A stretch of DNA of 64,000 nt from Denitrovibrio sp. (GCA_002869185.1 PKTN01000001.1:620001-684000), one strand, 5' to 3'. Numbered from the stretch's first letter, positions 8,788 through 18,736 are shown. Translations and numbers: made by a program. The notes: generated by a model from the letters alone, not told the origin.

Positions 8788-9555
8788 CTAAGAAAATATC
8801 AATTTATGGATTTTCGAGTGCAAAGGTGTTGATGAAGATAAAATAAACTTTTCGTATAGATCAGCAGATTCTGAAATTTCGAGACCAGTAACTTTTGCCC
8901 CAGATTCAATTGCGATAATTTTTCCTGCTGCAATATCCCAAGGGCTGAGATTAAATTCATAAAAAGCATCAAACACACCCTTCGCTGTATAGCATAGATC
9001 AAGAGCAGCAGAACCAGCTCTTCTTATGCCCCTAGTTTCAGCCAGTATTCGACCAAGTATAATCAACATCTCAGGCGTGGTTGAATAATTATCACCACAA
9101 GGGAAACCTGTAGCAATTAGGCAATCAGACAGATCGGATTTGATAGAAGCGGAAATACGTTCATCATTCAAATAAGCGCCGCCACCCTTCTCCGCTTTGT
9201 ACATCTCACCCATGACAGGGTTATAAACAACTCCACACAGCCCCTCTGTCTTATCATAAACACCAACAGAGATGCAGCAGAAGGGGAAACCATGAACAAA
9301 GTTAGTTGTGCCGTCTATCGGGTCTATATATATTACCTTGTTATTGTCAGACTTTTCATTTGCAGTCTCTTCCGCAACGAAGCTATATTCAGGTGTCAGG
9401 AATGAAAGTTCCTCCATCAATATCTTCTCAACTGCAACGTCATACTGCGTGACTAAATCTATCTTGCCCTTAAATGAAACCTCTTTTATTCCATTAAACC
9501 CATCAAGAAGATGTTCTCCTGCCTTTCTTACAGCCTTTTCTATCTTTGTAATCAT
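8788..9555 (-). CDS. suhB: Inositol monophosphatase family protein (SuhB-like)
   Basis: 255 residues with the Mg-dependent phosphatase motifs: 'DLVTQYDVAVEK' at the start, the metal-ligand Glu pair in 'FVAEET', the signature 'IDPIDGTTNFVHGFP' and the C-terminal 'PWDIAAGKIIAIESGA'. It hydrolyses myo-inositol-1-phosphate or related sugar phosphates; SuhB proteins in some bacteria also bind RNA polymerase/NusA in rRNA antitermination. The gene is divergent from the ZapE-like ATPase gene with about 78 nt between them. Family assignment is firm; substrate is not. Confidence 0.88.
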   Translation of the reverse strand: MITKIEKAVRKAGEHLLDGFNGIKEVSFKGKIDLVTQYDVAVEKILMEELSFLTPEYSFVAEETANEKSDNNKVIYIDPIDGTTNFVHGFPFCCISVGVYDKTEGLCGVVYNPVMGEMYKAEKGGGAYLNDERISASIKSDLSDCLIATGFPCGDNYSTTPEMLIILGRILAETRGIRRAGSAALDLCYTAKGVFDAFYEFNLSPWDIAAGKIIAIESGAKVTGLEISESADLYEKFILSSSTPLHSKIHKLIFS

Positions 9556-9633
9556 TGATTTTCTCTCTATATTGCTTTATATTTTGTCGTTATGTTTTAT
9601 TCCAAAGAACAACAAGACGGAGATTGATTATAT

Positions 9634-10713
9634 ATGAGCGCACCAGAAAAGTACATAGACCTACACGACATCAGCTTTGACATATCAGTCGAAGATTGTT
9701 TCGAAAATTTACGTCCGCACCCAAAGTTCTCTCACTGTACTTTTGAGAACTACATACCGGATGAAAACTTTCAGACCCAAGCTGAGATCAAAGAACGTCT
9801 ACAAAACACCTTAGAAAAGATGCGTGATATTAATGTTGGAACCTCTGCTCCCATATCAAAAAGAAAATTCGGTCTTTTTGGCAAAAAGACGACAGCTGCA
9901 CCTATGGCAGATGAGAATAAACCGAACAATCTATACATAGACGGAAGTTACGGGATTGGCAAAACTCACCTACTCAGTGCTTGCTATAACAAATGCCAAA
10001 AAAACAAGGCGTTTCTTAGCTTTGGCGAGATGAACTACTTCTTTCACTATCTAGGTGTAGAAAACTGTATCCAACACTTTTCAAAGCTTAATCTGCTCCT
10101 CATCGATGAGTTCGAGCTTGACGACCCTGCTATGACGCACATTATGGCTAAATTCTTCCGTGAAATAGATAAGAACACACTAGTTGTAACCACTTCTAAT
10201 ACTCTACCTAGTGACCTAGGAAAAGGACGTATAGGGAACATTGAAAATTTTGGTAAACAGCTTGGAATTATATCTGATAGTTTTGAGTCGATAATGGTCG
10301 AAGGTGAAGATTATCGTAAGAAGAATAAGAAGCTAAAAAAAGAGATGTCGGAAGACAACTTTCTGGATGCATTCGGTGCATACACATCTGAAGGTAAACC
10401 AAAATCGAAAATAGGTTTTGAGTCACTTAATACGCTCTTAGAAGCTAATCACCCGTTTAAATACTTTAAGATTCCTGCAACGATTGAAGCATTATTTATA
10501 GATGGGCTACGCCCCTTTGTTCAACTGAACAACGCACTCAGATTCAACCAGCTTGTTGACGTTTGCTACTACTACAATACAAAGATTTTTATAAAAGGGA
10601 GTTGTGACCTGTCTGACCTTTTTCCACCAGAATTACTTGAGTCAAGCTTCCAGAAAAAACTACTCAGATGCCTATCTAGGTTAGACGAATTAGCAATCTT
10701 TTATCAAGTATAG
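9634..10713 (+). CDS. zapE: ZapE/AFG1-family ATPase
   Basis: 359 residues, a P-loop ATPase with Walker A 'DGSYGIGKTHLL' and Walker B 'LLLIDEFELDD', followed by sensor-like 'LVVTTSNTLP', as in the AFG1/ZapE family. The DE-F-ELDDP string resembles actinobacterial-type ZapE more than the proteobacterial GGVGRGKT form. ZapE acts on FtsZ rings in gammaproteobacteria and AFG1 in mitochondrial quality control; which role applies here is unknown. GGAG lies about 11 nt before the ATG. An insertion around residues 68-85 (basic, Lys/Arg and Ala rich) precedes the P-loop. Confidence 0.8.
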   Translation: MSAPEKYIDLHDISFDISVEDCFENLRPHPKFSHCTFENYIPDENFQTQAEIKERLQNTLEKMRDINVGTSAPISKRKFGLFGKKTTAAPMADENKPNNLYIDGSYGIGKTHLLSACYNKCQKNKAFLSFGEMNYFFHYLGVENCIQHFSKLNLLLIDEFELDDPAMTHIMAKFFREIDKNTLVVTTSNTLPSDLGKGRIGNIENFGKQLGIISDSFESIMVEGEDYRKKNKKLKKEMSEDNFLDAFGAYTSEGKPKSKIGFESLNTLLEANHPFKYFKIPATIEALFIDGLRPFVQLNNALRFNQLVDVCYYYNTKIFIKGSCDLSDLFPPELLESSFQKKLLRCLSRLDELAIFYQV

Positions 10714-10787
10714 TCAATATACCTGCCAAATGATGTGGCACACGAAGCGAACCTAATGAATTTGCCACTACAGCAGATTAATATAGT

Positions 10788-11378
10788 TTAATTGTTGCGG
10801 ATGAATTCTTGCAACGCCTCGATCTTAAGGTGAGCACTGAGAACAAGAGCTGTCTGGTCGTCCATAGGTACAGCGGCATGTGGAATCTTTGAGTTAAAAG
10901 CGATAGAATCACCAGCGACTAAATCCATAACTTCGTTACCCATCTTCATAGTTATTCCGCCTTCAACGATATACATATACTCGTAACCTTCGTGGCTGAA
11001 GAGTTTGTCGTCACATTTATCAGGCTTGATAGTCACCAGAAGCCAATCTAGATAATCAAATGATTTCATCTTTGCAAGTTCTTCATACATATAGCCGTGC
11101 TTAACGCCTTCGCGAAAGATGAATTTCTTCTCATCCTGCTTTACTACATAATAATCATGATGGTTTATCTCTTCTTCGAAGAAGTAAGTCATTTTTACAT
11201 TAAGAACCTTAGCTATCTTAGCCAATGTATTTATAGGAGGCATAACAATATTGTTTTCTATCTGAGATATAAGAGCTTTAGAGAAACCAGTAAAATTAGC
11301 TACATCTTGAAGTGTAAGCCCTCTTTCATTTCTGATTTTTCTTACACGCTCGCCTATTTTAATTTCTATATCTGCCAT
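10788..11378 (-). CDS. XRE-family regulator with C-terminal cupin
   Basis: 196 residues: an N-terminal helix-turn-helix (about 8-62, 'GLTLQDVANFTGFSKALISQIEN') and a C-terminal cupin (about 115-185, with 'SHEGYEYMYIVEGGITMKMG' and 'GDSIAFNSKIPHA'). This HTH-cupin class regulates amino-acid, polyamine or phosphonate genes by small-molecule binding. GAGG lies 8 nt before the ATG. It sits alone between the ZapE-like gene and the mutS2 operon, so its target cannot be read from context. Confidence 0.85.
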   Translation of the reverse strand: MADIEIKIGERVRKIRNERGLTLQDVANFTGFSKALISQIENNIVMPPINTLAKIAKVLNVKMTYFFEEEINHHDYYVVKQDEKKFIFREGVKHGYMYEELAKMKSFDYLDWLLVTIKPDKCDDKLFSHEGYEYMYIVEGGITMKMGNEVMDLVAGDSIAFNSKIPHAAVPMDDQTALVLSAHLKIEALQEFIRNN

Positions 11379-11466
11379 GCTTGCCTCTTATTAAAATATG
11401 AATATTGCCCCAGAAAGCGATGCTCAACCTTGTTCAGTATCGCTAAATCTCTATAAAAAGTCAATC

Positions 11467-13740
11467 TTATATTTCAACGACTGTGATAGCTTCCCCACCC
11501 TCTTCGTTTGAAGCGAGGGCATATTTTTTAACACGTGGGTCGGTACGGAGGAATTCATGAACACCTTTGCGCAGTTGACCAGAACCACGACCATGAACTA
11601 TGAAAAGTTTAGACGAACCAGCAAGAACAGAATCATCCAGCTGTTTATCGAGTATATCGAGTGCTTCTTCAACACGTTTACCTATTAAAAGTAGCTCAGA
11701 TTTGCCACCAGCGACAACATCTCTGCTAACCCTGACATCTTGAACCTTCTCCTTCTCGGTAACCTTCTTACCGACAAGGTCTTTAAGCTTCATTGTTATC
11801 TTCATTCCACCCATGTCCATCTTTGCGTTATTCCCGTCAATCTCGAGGACACAGCCTGTCTTGTCATATTTTTCCAGATGGATCACATCACCAATGGTCA
11901 CCTGATCAACTGGCTTGATCTCTTTCTTAACTTTTTTAAGTCTGGCAGTAGCTCTTTCGATCTCTTTATCGTGAGTCTCTTTTAGCTTCTGTGGTTTATC
12001 GGATAACCTTTTAGCACGGTTATAAAGCCTCACAGCCTCTTCTAAGAGCTCAGACTCTTTCTTAGCTAACCTTTCTCTTAGAGCTTCGTTCTTTTGGATG
12101 TAGCGACGCTCACGCTCTTCTAGTTCCTCTAGCCTGTCGTCATAATCCTTCACCCTACCCTCAAGATCAGCCTGCATTCTGCTTATATCTTCCATGGTGA
12201 TCTCAGAGTCACTCTTCTTATCTGATATGAGGCTTGATGCAAGGTTTACAACATCCTCTGGAAAACTGAGTCTACGAGCGATAACCAACGGGTCAGACTT
12301 ACCTGTAACACCTTTCAGGAGTCGGTATTTTGGTGAAAAATCTTTATAGTCAAAATCGACCGCATATATGATCGCAGTCTCTTCTGTAAGTGCATATGTC
12401 TTCATCTCGCCAAAGTGAGTAGTTACAACAGACTTTGCCTTTTTATCTGCCAGTGTCCTACAAACGGCAACAGCCAGAGCGGCGCCCTCTTGAGGCTCCG
12501 TACCCGTACCAGCCTCGTCCATAAGGATGAGTGATTCACTGTCAGCCTTCTTAAGTATGTCTCTGATGTTTACCATATGGGCAGAGAATGTAGACAAGTC
12601 CATAACGAGGGATTGCTTGTCACCTATGTCAGCGAGTATATTTTTGAAATTTACTATTTTTGCGTATTTGGCAATGAGTTGTAGTCCACATTTACCTAAG
12701 ATATGGTTCAGACCAATAGATTTCAGAGCGGCAGTCTTACCACCCGTGTTTGGTCCAGTAACAACAGCTGTCAGCTCATTGTCAGCTATAGAGAAATCAA
12801 GTGGAACAGACTCTGCCCCTTTCTCTAGGTAGATAACAGGGTGGTGAACATCTCTAAACTCAATATTGTCACCAAAATCTGGAAAGCTATAAGGCTTACC
12901 TTTATAAAATAGAGCTGTCTCCAGATGGAAGACTAACTCAGTATATGCGTTTATAGTCGTATTTATATCAGATACACTTTCAAAGATTCTAACAGCTAAC
13001 TCTTTTAGGAGCCTGACAGATTCTTCTCTCTCAGAAGCCAAAAGTTCCTGAAGTGTGTTGTTCATGCCGACTGTCGAAGAAGGTTCAACATATAACGTCT
13101 GCCCACTTGACGACCTGTCGTGTACGATACCTTGAATGTATTGCTTAAAGTTAGATTTGCAAGGGATAGTGAAACGTCCACTACGCTCAGTGATAACCTG
13201 CTCCTGAACGAATTTAGTAGATGAGCTATGGGCAAAAACACCAGCCAGCTCTTTCTGAATCTGCTTGCGTATTGTCCTCAGATCTAGCCTGATCTCTTGC
13301 AACAGCCCAGATGCAGAGTCTTTGATCTCACCCTTGTCGTTAATAGTATAATCTATATCCTCTGTTATCTCGGAAAAGACGTGTATCTCTGACAGATGAG
13401 CCTTTAAGTGATTAACTCCACCATCGAGCAAGCTCTTCTTTACGTCTCTCACACTCTGAAAAAAGGTACTGTATATTAACAACTCTTCAGGTTCTAAAAA
13501 TAGGAGTGGATCATCAAAACGAGGATAAAGTGATAAGAACTCAGCATCAGATGGGATGCGAATATCTGATTTTCCAACATAGTCGAGAGCCTCTGAAAGC
13601 TCACGTTTGTATTTTTCTATCTTTTCAAGGGCGTAATACGGCTTTAAAGCCTCCAGTCTGCGTTTAGCAAATGAAGACGAATAGCCTTTCAGCATGTACC
13701 CTTTGAAAAGGCTAAACTCTAGAGTTTCAAGATGAATCAT
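11467..13740 (-). CDS. mutS2: MutS2 endonuclease/ribosome-rescue factor
   Basis: 757 residues of the MutS2 family: core/lever domains, then ATPase with Walker A 'TGPNTGGKTAALK', 'DLSTFSAHMVNI', Walker B 'LILMDEAGTGTEPQEG', a long coiled coil (about 500-610), a KOW-like stretch and a C-terminal Smr domain with 'LFIVHGRGSGQLRKGVHEFL'. It lacks the mismatch-recognition N-terminal domain of MutS. Roles described for the family are suppression of recombination and splitting of collided ribosomes (RqcU in Bacillus); Smr supplies nuclease activity in some members. It is the next gene after cvpA, which ends 1 nt before the mutS2 ATG region, in the operon pfkA-PduO-yqeY-cvpA-mutS2. Confidence 0.93.
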   Translation of the reverse strand: MIHLETLEFSLFKGYMLKGYSSSFAKRRLEALKPYYALEKIEKYKRELSEALDYVGKSDIRIPSDAEFLSLYPRFDDPLLFLEPEELLIYSTFFQSVRDVKKSLLDGGVNHLKAHLSEIHVFSEITEDIDYTINDKGEIKDSASGLLQEIRLDLRTIRKQIQKELAGVFAHSSSTKFVQEQVITERSGRFTIPCKSNFKQYIQGIVHDRSSSGQTLYVEPSSTVGMNNTLQELLASEREESVRLLKELAVRIFESVSDINTTINAYTELVFHLETALFYKGKPYSFPDFGDNIEFRDVHHPVIYLEKGAESVPLDFSIADNELTAVVTGPNTGGKTAALKSIGLNHILGKCGLQLIAKYAKIVNFKNILADIGDKQSLVMDLSTFSAHMVNIRDILKKADSESLILMDEAGTGTEPQEGAALAVAVCRTLADKKAKSVVTTHFGEMKTYALTEETAIIYAVDFDYKDFSPKYRLLKGVTGKSDPLVIARRLSFPEDVVNLASSLISDKKSDSEITMEDISRMQADLEGRVKDYDDRLEELEERERRYIQKNEALRERLAKKESELLEEAVRLYNRAKRLSDKPQKLKETHDKEIERATARLKKVKKEIKPVDQVTIGDVIHLEKYDKTGCVLEIDGNNAKMDMGGMKITMKLKDLVGKKVTEKEKVQDVRVSRDVVAGGKSELLLIGKRVEEALDILDKQLDDSVLAGSSKLFIVHGRGSGQLRKGVHEFLRTDPRVKKYALASNEEGGEAITVVEI

Positions 13741-14442
13741 TTATTCTTTCTGCATACCCTTAAGTGGGTTTTCAGGTATTTCCTCATTCGTGAGACCTTC
13801 GACAACATCTTTTGTGTTCTCAGGTAGATCTTTCACTTCATCAAGAAGCTTAGAGTCTTTTACAGCTTCAAGAGCATCTTGAACAGCATCACTTTCAAGA
13901 AGTTCCATAGCGTCTTTAGTCTTCTTAACCTCTGGCATATCAAGAGGATTAATCTTTTCTACATCAGGGATTTTATTCATAACTTTATAAACATATGGAG
14001 AGACCTTAGCCAACCTACCTGACACCATACCTGCCTGTAAGTTTTTGCTAAATGTGCTCTTCTTAGGGAGAACAGTAATAACAGTTGAGAGTATTAGACC
14101 AAGGATAACAGCAGCTTTTAAAGCACCAAAAACAAGACCGCCGCCCCTATTTACAGAGCCAAGCTTTATCTCTTTAAACGCTTTACTAAGTACTGTACCG
14201 ACCATCACCACGATTATGTATGCAATTATAAAACCTATTACATACCCGATAGCGTTTGAAGCCTTTTCGTCCAGCCCAAGAGCAGCAACAGGCTTTGCAA
14301 ATATATGTGAATATTTGTAAGCGACTATATAGCCCGCAACAAGTGCAAGTAGTCCAAAAATCTCCATTATGAGCCCTTTGATAAGCCCTTTAACTGCAAC
14401 AATACCGATTATAATCAGTAATACTATATCAACTATTCCCAT
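13741..14442 (-). CDS. cvpA: CvpA family membrane protein
   Basis: 233 residues with four hydrophobic segments in the first 130 residues ('IVDIVLLIIIGIVAVKGLIKGL' type start, then 'IFGLLALVAGYIVAY', 'IGYVIGFIIAYIIVVMVG', 'GGGLVFGALKAAVILGLIL') and an acidic, helical C-terminal tail (about 160-233). CvpA family members are needed for colicin V production and for envelope stress/bile tolerance. It starts 14 nt inside yqeY and directly precedes mutS2, a pairing found widely in bacteria. Confidence 0.88.
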   Translation of the reverse strand: MGIVDIVLLIIIGIVAVKGLIKGLIMEIFGLLALVAGYIVAYKYSHIFAKPVAALGLDEKASNAIGYVIGFIIAYIIVVMVGTVLSKAFKEIKLGSVNRGGGLVFGALKAAVILGLILSTVITVLPKKSTFSKNLQAGMVSGRLAKVSPYVYKVMNKIPDVEKINPLDMPEVKKTKDAMELLESDAVQDALEAVKDSKLLDEVKDLPENTKDVVEGLTNEEIPENPLKGMQKE

Positions 14443-14878
14443 CGAACGCAGCCCTCACAAGTTGATTTACAAGTTTGCCATCTGCCTGACCGTTAGTGTT
14501 AGCCATAACAGTCTGCATAACTTTCCCAAACAATTTTTTATCAGATGTATCAACACCTTCACAAGCAGCTGTAACGATAGCTTTGACTTCGTCATCACTC
14601 ATCTGCTCTGGCATGTATTTCATAAGGAACTCTGCCTCTTGAAGTTCTTTTTCAGCAAGCTCTGGTCTGTCAGCATTTGCAAATTGCTCAGCAGCGTCTT
14701 TACGTTTTTTGAGAGCAGTAGCGATAACCTTCTGAACACCAGCATCATCAAGCTCGCCAGCGTCTATCTCAACATTTTTAATCTCTGATTTAAGCATTCT
14801 GACAGTGCTGAGACCAACAGTCTCTTTTGCACGCATGTATGTTTTCATATCTTCGGTGATTTGGTCTTTAAGCGACAT
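14429..14878 (-). CDS. yqeY: GatB/YqeY domain protein
   Basis: 149 residues, the typical length of stand-alone YqeY. It opens with the helical 'LKDQITEDMKTYMRAKE' region and has the conserved 'KRKDAAEQFANADRPELAEKE' segment and 'KYMPEQMSDDEVKAIV', and ends in a GatB-tail-like 'FGKVMQ...GQADGKLVNQLV' stretch. YqeY resembles the tRNA-interacting tail of the Glu/Asp-tRNA amidotransferase subunit B. Its cellular role is not settled. Its ATG shares a base with the stop of the adenosyltransferase gene and it overlaps cvpA by 14 nt, so translation is tightly coupled. Confidence 0.9.
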   Translation of the reverse strand: MSLKDQITEDMKTYMRAKETVGLSTVRMLKSEIKNVEIDAGELDDAGVQKVIATALKKRKDAAEQFANADRPELAEKELQEAEFLMKYMPEQMSDDEVKAIVTAACEGVDTSDKKLFGKVMQTVMANTNGQADGKLVNQLVRAAFDGNS

Positions 14879-15375
14879 TATATATTCTCCTTACCTATAA
14901 GCCTTGCCATGATATATAAGAAATCTGACAACCTGTTAACGTATTTTAAAACGGCAGGGCTAAGATTAGCACAAGCAGAAAGACTTATCAATCTTCTTTC
15001 ATACCTTCTCGCTACTGTTCTGCATACGTCAGCCCTAGCGGCATTGCGCGTTTCAGACGGTATAATAAAACCTTTAAGGTCAAGTTTCCCCTCACCTTCT
15101 GCAACGAAGCTTTCAAGAAAATCTATCTCAGCTTGATCGATATCATATTTTTCACCGTCCATATCAGCACAGTGAGCGTTAGTGATAAAGATATTCTTCT
15201 GAACCCTTTCGATAATTTCTAGATAAAAAGGGACAAGATGTTTCAGCTCACCGAGATTAGACACAAGCTCATCGCCAGTACCGACTGTCTCAATCCTGAT
15301 ATCATCTTTAGAAACCCTTTGACCACTATAAAGGGAGGTTTGCCCTTTATCGCCACCTTTTGTAGTTACACTCAT
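14878..15375 (-). CDS. PduO-type cob(I)alamin adenosyltransferase
   Basis: 165 residues with the N-terminal ATP loop 'TTKGGDKGQTSLYSGQRVSKDD', the motif 'GTGDELVSNLGEL' and the C-terminal 'RNAARADVCRTVARRYERR' helix characteristic of PduO-type ATRs (also MMAB in mammals). It transfers the adenosyl group from ATP to reduced cobalamin, giving adenosylcobalamin. In the family the second motif is usually 'GxIDELNS'; here 'TGDELVSN' keeps the Asp-Glu. The gene overlaps pfkA and yqeY by one base each. No other cobalamin gene is in the window. Confidence 0.9.
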   Translation of the reverse strand: MSVTTKGGDKGQTSLYSGQRVSKDDIRIETVGTGDELVSNLGELKHLVPFYLEIIERVQKNIFITNAHCADMDGEKYDIDQAEIDFLESFVAEGEGKLDLKGFIIPSETRNAARADVCRTVARRYERRLISLSACANLSPAVLKYVNRLSDFLYIMARLIGKENI

Positions 15376-16337
15376 TACAGGCTTAAATCCTCCGCTATTT
15401 CGAGAAGCTTTGTGTCCAGTGGACGTTTATTTGATAATACATAATCGAGATCGACATAGCCTATATCACGACCATTAAGTGCTGTCATAACACCTGTACG
15501 ACCTTCCACAAGCCCGTTAACAGCAGCAGCCCCCATACGAGTTGCGAGTATTCTATCAAAAACTGTTGGGCTACCACCACGTTGCAGGTGACCAAGGACT
15601 GTTATACGAGTATCAAACCCACCTATAAGTTGGAATGCCTTACCAAAATCGATAGCACTCCCAGCACCTTCAGCAACAATAACTATACTTCTGGATTTCC
15701 CCTCTTCATATCTAACTTTTATCTTATCTATAATCTTTTCAAGGTTATATTCTATCTCAGGAACCATAACAGCCTCTGCACCACAGGCGATAGCTGACAT
15801 CAACGCGAGATAACCGCAGTTTCTACCCATAACTTCTATAAGAAATGTTCTGTCGTGTGAACTAGCTGTTTCGTTTATCATATCTACAGCGTGAGCAATA
15901 TTGTTCAAAGCTGTATCTACACCAATTGATGTGTTAGTACCGAATATGTCATTGTCTATCGAGCCAGGCATACCTATTATCTTGATACCATATTTTTCGT
16001 GCAGTATCTTAGCTCCCGTGAGTGATCCATCACCACCTATAACGATAAGCCCTTCTATTCCACGTTTTTCAAGCTCTTCTATACCTTGCTTTTGCCCTGC
16101 CTCTGTCTTAAATTCCATGCACCTTGCAGACTGTAAAAATGTTCCGCCCCTTTGTATAGTGTTCGAGACCTCTCTACTGGTCAGAACATCGATATTCCCT
16201 TCGATCAGCCCTTTATACCCCTGACGGATACCATAAACCTCTATATCATTAGCAATTCCTGTACGAACAACACTTCTTATGGCGGCATTCATACCTGGGC
16301 AATCGCCTCCGCTAGTCATTACTGCAATTTTCTTCAT
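15375..16337 (-). CDS. pfkA: ATP-dependent 6-phosphofructokinase
   Basis: 320 residues, the standard bacterial PFK-A length. Visible motifs are 'TSGGDCPGMNAAIRS' (ATP/phosphate), 'IVIGGDGSLTGA', the catalytic 'PGSIDNDI', 'IEVMGRNCGYLAL' and 'LGHLQRGGSP'. The Gly following GGD (GGDGS instead of GGDDT) indicates ATP rather than pyrophosphate as phosphoryl donor. It makes fructose-1,6-bisphosphate in glycolysis. It is the first gene of the minus-strand operon ending with mutS2. Upstream is about 200 nt without a gene. Confidence 0.95.
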   Translation of the reverse strand: MKKIAVMTSGGDCPGMNAAIRSVVRTGIANDIEVYGIRQGYKGLIEGNIDVLTSREVSNTIQRGGTFLQSARCMEFKTEAGQKQGIEELEKRGIEGLIVIGGDGSLTGAKILHEKYGIKIIGMPGSIDNDIFGTNTSIGVDTALNNIAHAVDMINETASSHDRTFLIEVMGRNCGYLALMSAIACGAEAVMVPEIEYNLEKIIDKIKVRYEEGKSRSIVIVAEGAGSAIDFGKAFQLIGGFDTRITVLGHLQRGGSPTVFDRILATRMGAAAVNGLVEGRTGVMTALNGRDIGYVDLDYVLSNKRPLDTKLLEIAEDLSL

Positions 16338-16537
16338 TTATCTCTCCGATTCTGTTTATATTAATATCTACAAAACACAGTCACTTAACTCGCAAGCTAA
16401 GAGTAGCTGTTTGTATATGTATTCTGGTTTATTTTTAGATTTATTCTAGGTAAAAAATGCGAGAAAGCAGAATTTACATATAGTAAATGAGCATTTCACT
16501 GTATTTTTAACGACGAAAAAACTAAAAAGAGTCAGAA

Positions 16538-18622
16538 TTACTTGCTGGTCATAGTGAAAGACCCATCCCAATCCTCAGGCGGTGGATTTTCCATGTATAA
16601 TTCACATCTCTCTACAAACACTGTTGAGGTTGGATCCCCCTCTTCTGCTAGCTTTTTGAAGACTGCTAAGCCTTCTTCAAACTTCTGACCAAAGTAAAAC
16701 TCCATACCTTGATCGAATTCAGCTTTGAGCTGTCTCAACTCTTCTGTATCTTCCATAACCTCAAAGATAGCAACAGGTTCATTCTTACCCTTAACACGTA
16801 CGTTATCCAATTTGCGCATAAGAAACTCCATCTTGCAATTCTCTTTGGTGTATTCACTAATTACAATTCTACACTTATACGCTTTGCAAAGACCTTCAAG
16901 CCTTGATGCAAGGTTTACACTATCACCTATCGCAGTGTATTCAAAACGAACAGTAGACCCCATGTTTCCACAAACACAGTTACCAGTATTTACACCGACA
17001 CCAACGTCTATGGTAGGTAGACCCTGCTCTATAAACATTTCATTTATCTCATGTAGTTTTCTGATAATTTGCAATGACGAAAGGACTGCCATATCTGCGT
17101 GATCTTCGATATCTAGTGGCGTATTAAACAGAACCATCATCGCGTCACCAATATATTTATCAAGCATCCCTTTATTTTTTAAAACGACCTTGGTCATAGG
17201 GTCATGGATTTTATTAAGCATAGCGACAAGATCTGGCGCTGAGAGCATCTCAGATAGTGATGTAAAGCCTCTAATATCTGAGAAGACAACAGAGATAAAC
17301 CTCTCTTCACCCCCAAGTTGTAGTTTGTCAGGGTTCTTTTGGATCTGCTCAACAAGCTCTGGAGAGACATATGAGCCAAATGCTTTTTTAACCTCTTTCG
17401 CCTTACGCTCCACAGTAAAGAATGCGAATGACTCCAAACTCGCGACAAACAAAAATGAAGGGGCTACTGTATAAAATTCGTGCTGCCAAAAATTCCCAAA
17501 TATGAACATTGCATATGAAGTTGCACCAGCACCTATAATAGAAAATCCGTAAAGTAATACTCTGTGTGACTGTTTGCGCATGAAACTAATAGCAAGTACC
17601 AAAAATAGTGTCACAAATATGCTTATATAATCGACAGGTATTGATGTGTGAAGTAGTTCATCCTGTAACAGATTACTCAGTGCTACATAGTGAAGTGAAA
17701 CCCCAGGGGTAATTGAATCGATAGGGGTTGGACGCATATCGTATACACCTACCTCAGTAACACCTACGATGACCATTTTATCTTTGAAATATGATGTTGG
17801 TATCGTACCGTCAATTACCTCATTAGCAGAGACATATTTTACTTCATCATAATAGTTTAAGCGGACATATGTTCTATCATTAATATTAAGATTATCAAGA
17901 TTAAATGATTTGACACCATTTTTGTCTAGCTCAAGATCAACCTCTTTGTTCTTATAATATCTCATCATCTGAACAGCAATAGGGGGAAGGATATAACCCT
18001 TATGTATATACGCAAAAGGATAACGTCTATAGAGTCCGTCTGTGTCTGGTTCAGTAGAGAAATATGCGCATGTAAGCCCTGATTCAGCTATGACAGGAAT
18101 ATTTACCTCTGCAAATGGGAATTCCTTAATGCCTATCTCTTCATCTATTAGATTAAAATTCTGATATGCACAATTTTCAAGATAATCAATATCCTCATCA
18201 GTAGTCTCTTCTGTAGCTATATCTCTGAAAAAATAACCGAGAATGATATTTCCATTATCGTAAATAGTGTCTGAAAGTAGCTGATCTTTATCCTCATCTG
18301 ATGTTTCAGAGAAAACGATATCAAGCCCCACAACACTCGCTTCTTTAAGGTTGTCAAATAACTTTGCCATTACATCTCTATTCCAAGGCCAACGACCAAT
18401 GGTATTAACACTCGGTTCATCCACCTCAACTATAACTATGTCTGGATGAGGTTTAGGGGCGAAACCAAGAGCAGAACGTGCTGAGAATTTCAGGTCTTCA
18501 AGCCCTAGAGAGAACTTCTGGATAGAATCAGGCTGATGATAATATCCAAGTATAGCAATCGCAGAGACCACTATAAAACTAATAAGACGATAATTTTTTA
18601 ATAATGCTTTTAATGAATTCAT
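16538..18622 (-). CDS. CHASE2-domain adenylate/guanylate cyclase
   Basis: 694 residues: an N-terminal membrane segment (about 13-29), an extracytoplasmic CHASE2 domain (about 40-315, with 'PHPDIVIVEVDEPS' and 'GRWPWNRDVMAKL' and 'GLDIVFSE' hallmarks), three membrane segments (about 330-400), then a class III cyclase domain (about 440-620) with 'SVVFSDIRGFTSLSE' (metal Asp), 'DKYIGDAMMVLFN' (second metal Asp) and 'GVGVNTGNCVCGNMGS'. A C-terminal tail of about 60 residues follows. It should make cAMP (or cGMP) in response to an unknown periplasmic signal. A hairpin-plus-U-run terminator separates it from the neighbouring operon at its right. Confidence 0.9.
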   Translation of the reverse strand: MNSLKALLKNYRLISFIVVSAIAILGYYHQPDSIQKFSLGLEDLKFSARSALGFAPKPHPDIVIVEVDEPSVNTIGRWPWNRDVMAKLFDNLKEASVVGLDIVFSETSDEDKDQLLSDTIYDNGNIILGYFFRDIATEETTDEDIDYLENCAYQNFNLIDEEIGIKEFPFAEVNIPVIAESGLTCAYFSTEPDTDGLYRRYPFAYIHKGYILPPIAVQMMRYYKNKEVDLELDKNGVKSFNLDNLNINDRTYVRLNYYDEVKYVSANEVIDGTIPTSYFKDKMVIVGVTEVGVYDMRPTPIDSITPGVSLHYVALSNLLQDELLHTSIPVDYISIFVTLFLVLAISFMRKQSHRVLLYGFSIIGAGATSYAMFIFGNFWQHEFYTVAPSFLFVASLESFAFFTVERKAKEVKKAFGSYVSPELVEQIQKNPDKLQLGGEERFISVVFSDIRGFTSLSEMLSAPDLVAMLNKIHDPMTKVVLKNKGMLDKYIGDAMMVLFNTPLDIEDHADMAVLSSLQIIRKLHEINEMFIEQGLPTIDVGVGVNTGNCVCGNMGSTVRFEYTAIGDSVNLASRLEGLCKAYKCRIVISEYTKENCKMEFLMRKLDNVRVKGKNEPVAIFEVMEDTEELRQLKAEFDQGMEFYFGQKFEEGLAVFKKLAEEGDPTSTVFVERCELYMENPPPEDWDGSFTMTSK

Positions 18623-18693
18623 AATAACCTACAATAATATGATTATATATTATAACAGGCTAATTACATAAGTATCAGAAAGATTTCAATAAT

Positions 18694-18736
18694 ATTAAAA
18701 AAAATCCCTGACACCTATAAAAGCATCAGGGATTTT
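18694..18736 (-). terminator. Rho-independent terminator of the CsgG/FlgT-like operon
   Basis: A perfect 10-bp inverted repeat (AAATCCCTGA at 18702-18711 and TCAGGGATTT at 18726-18735) with a 14-nt loop. On the minus strand it is followed by a run of eight T, so it ends transcripts coming from the genes at 18757-22196 just before the cyclase gene. Confidence 0.85.

Noticed and set aside
12527-12832. Plus-strand frames over mutS2
   Set aside because: They are shadows of the strongly supported minus-strand gene and lack ribosome sites.
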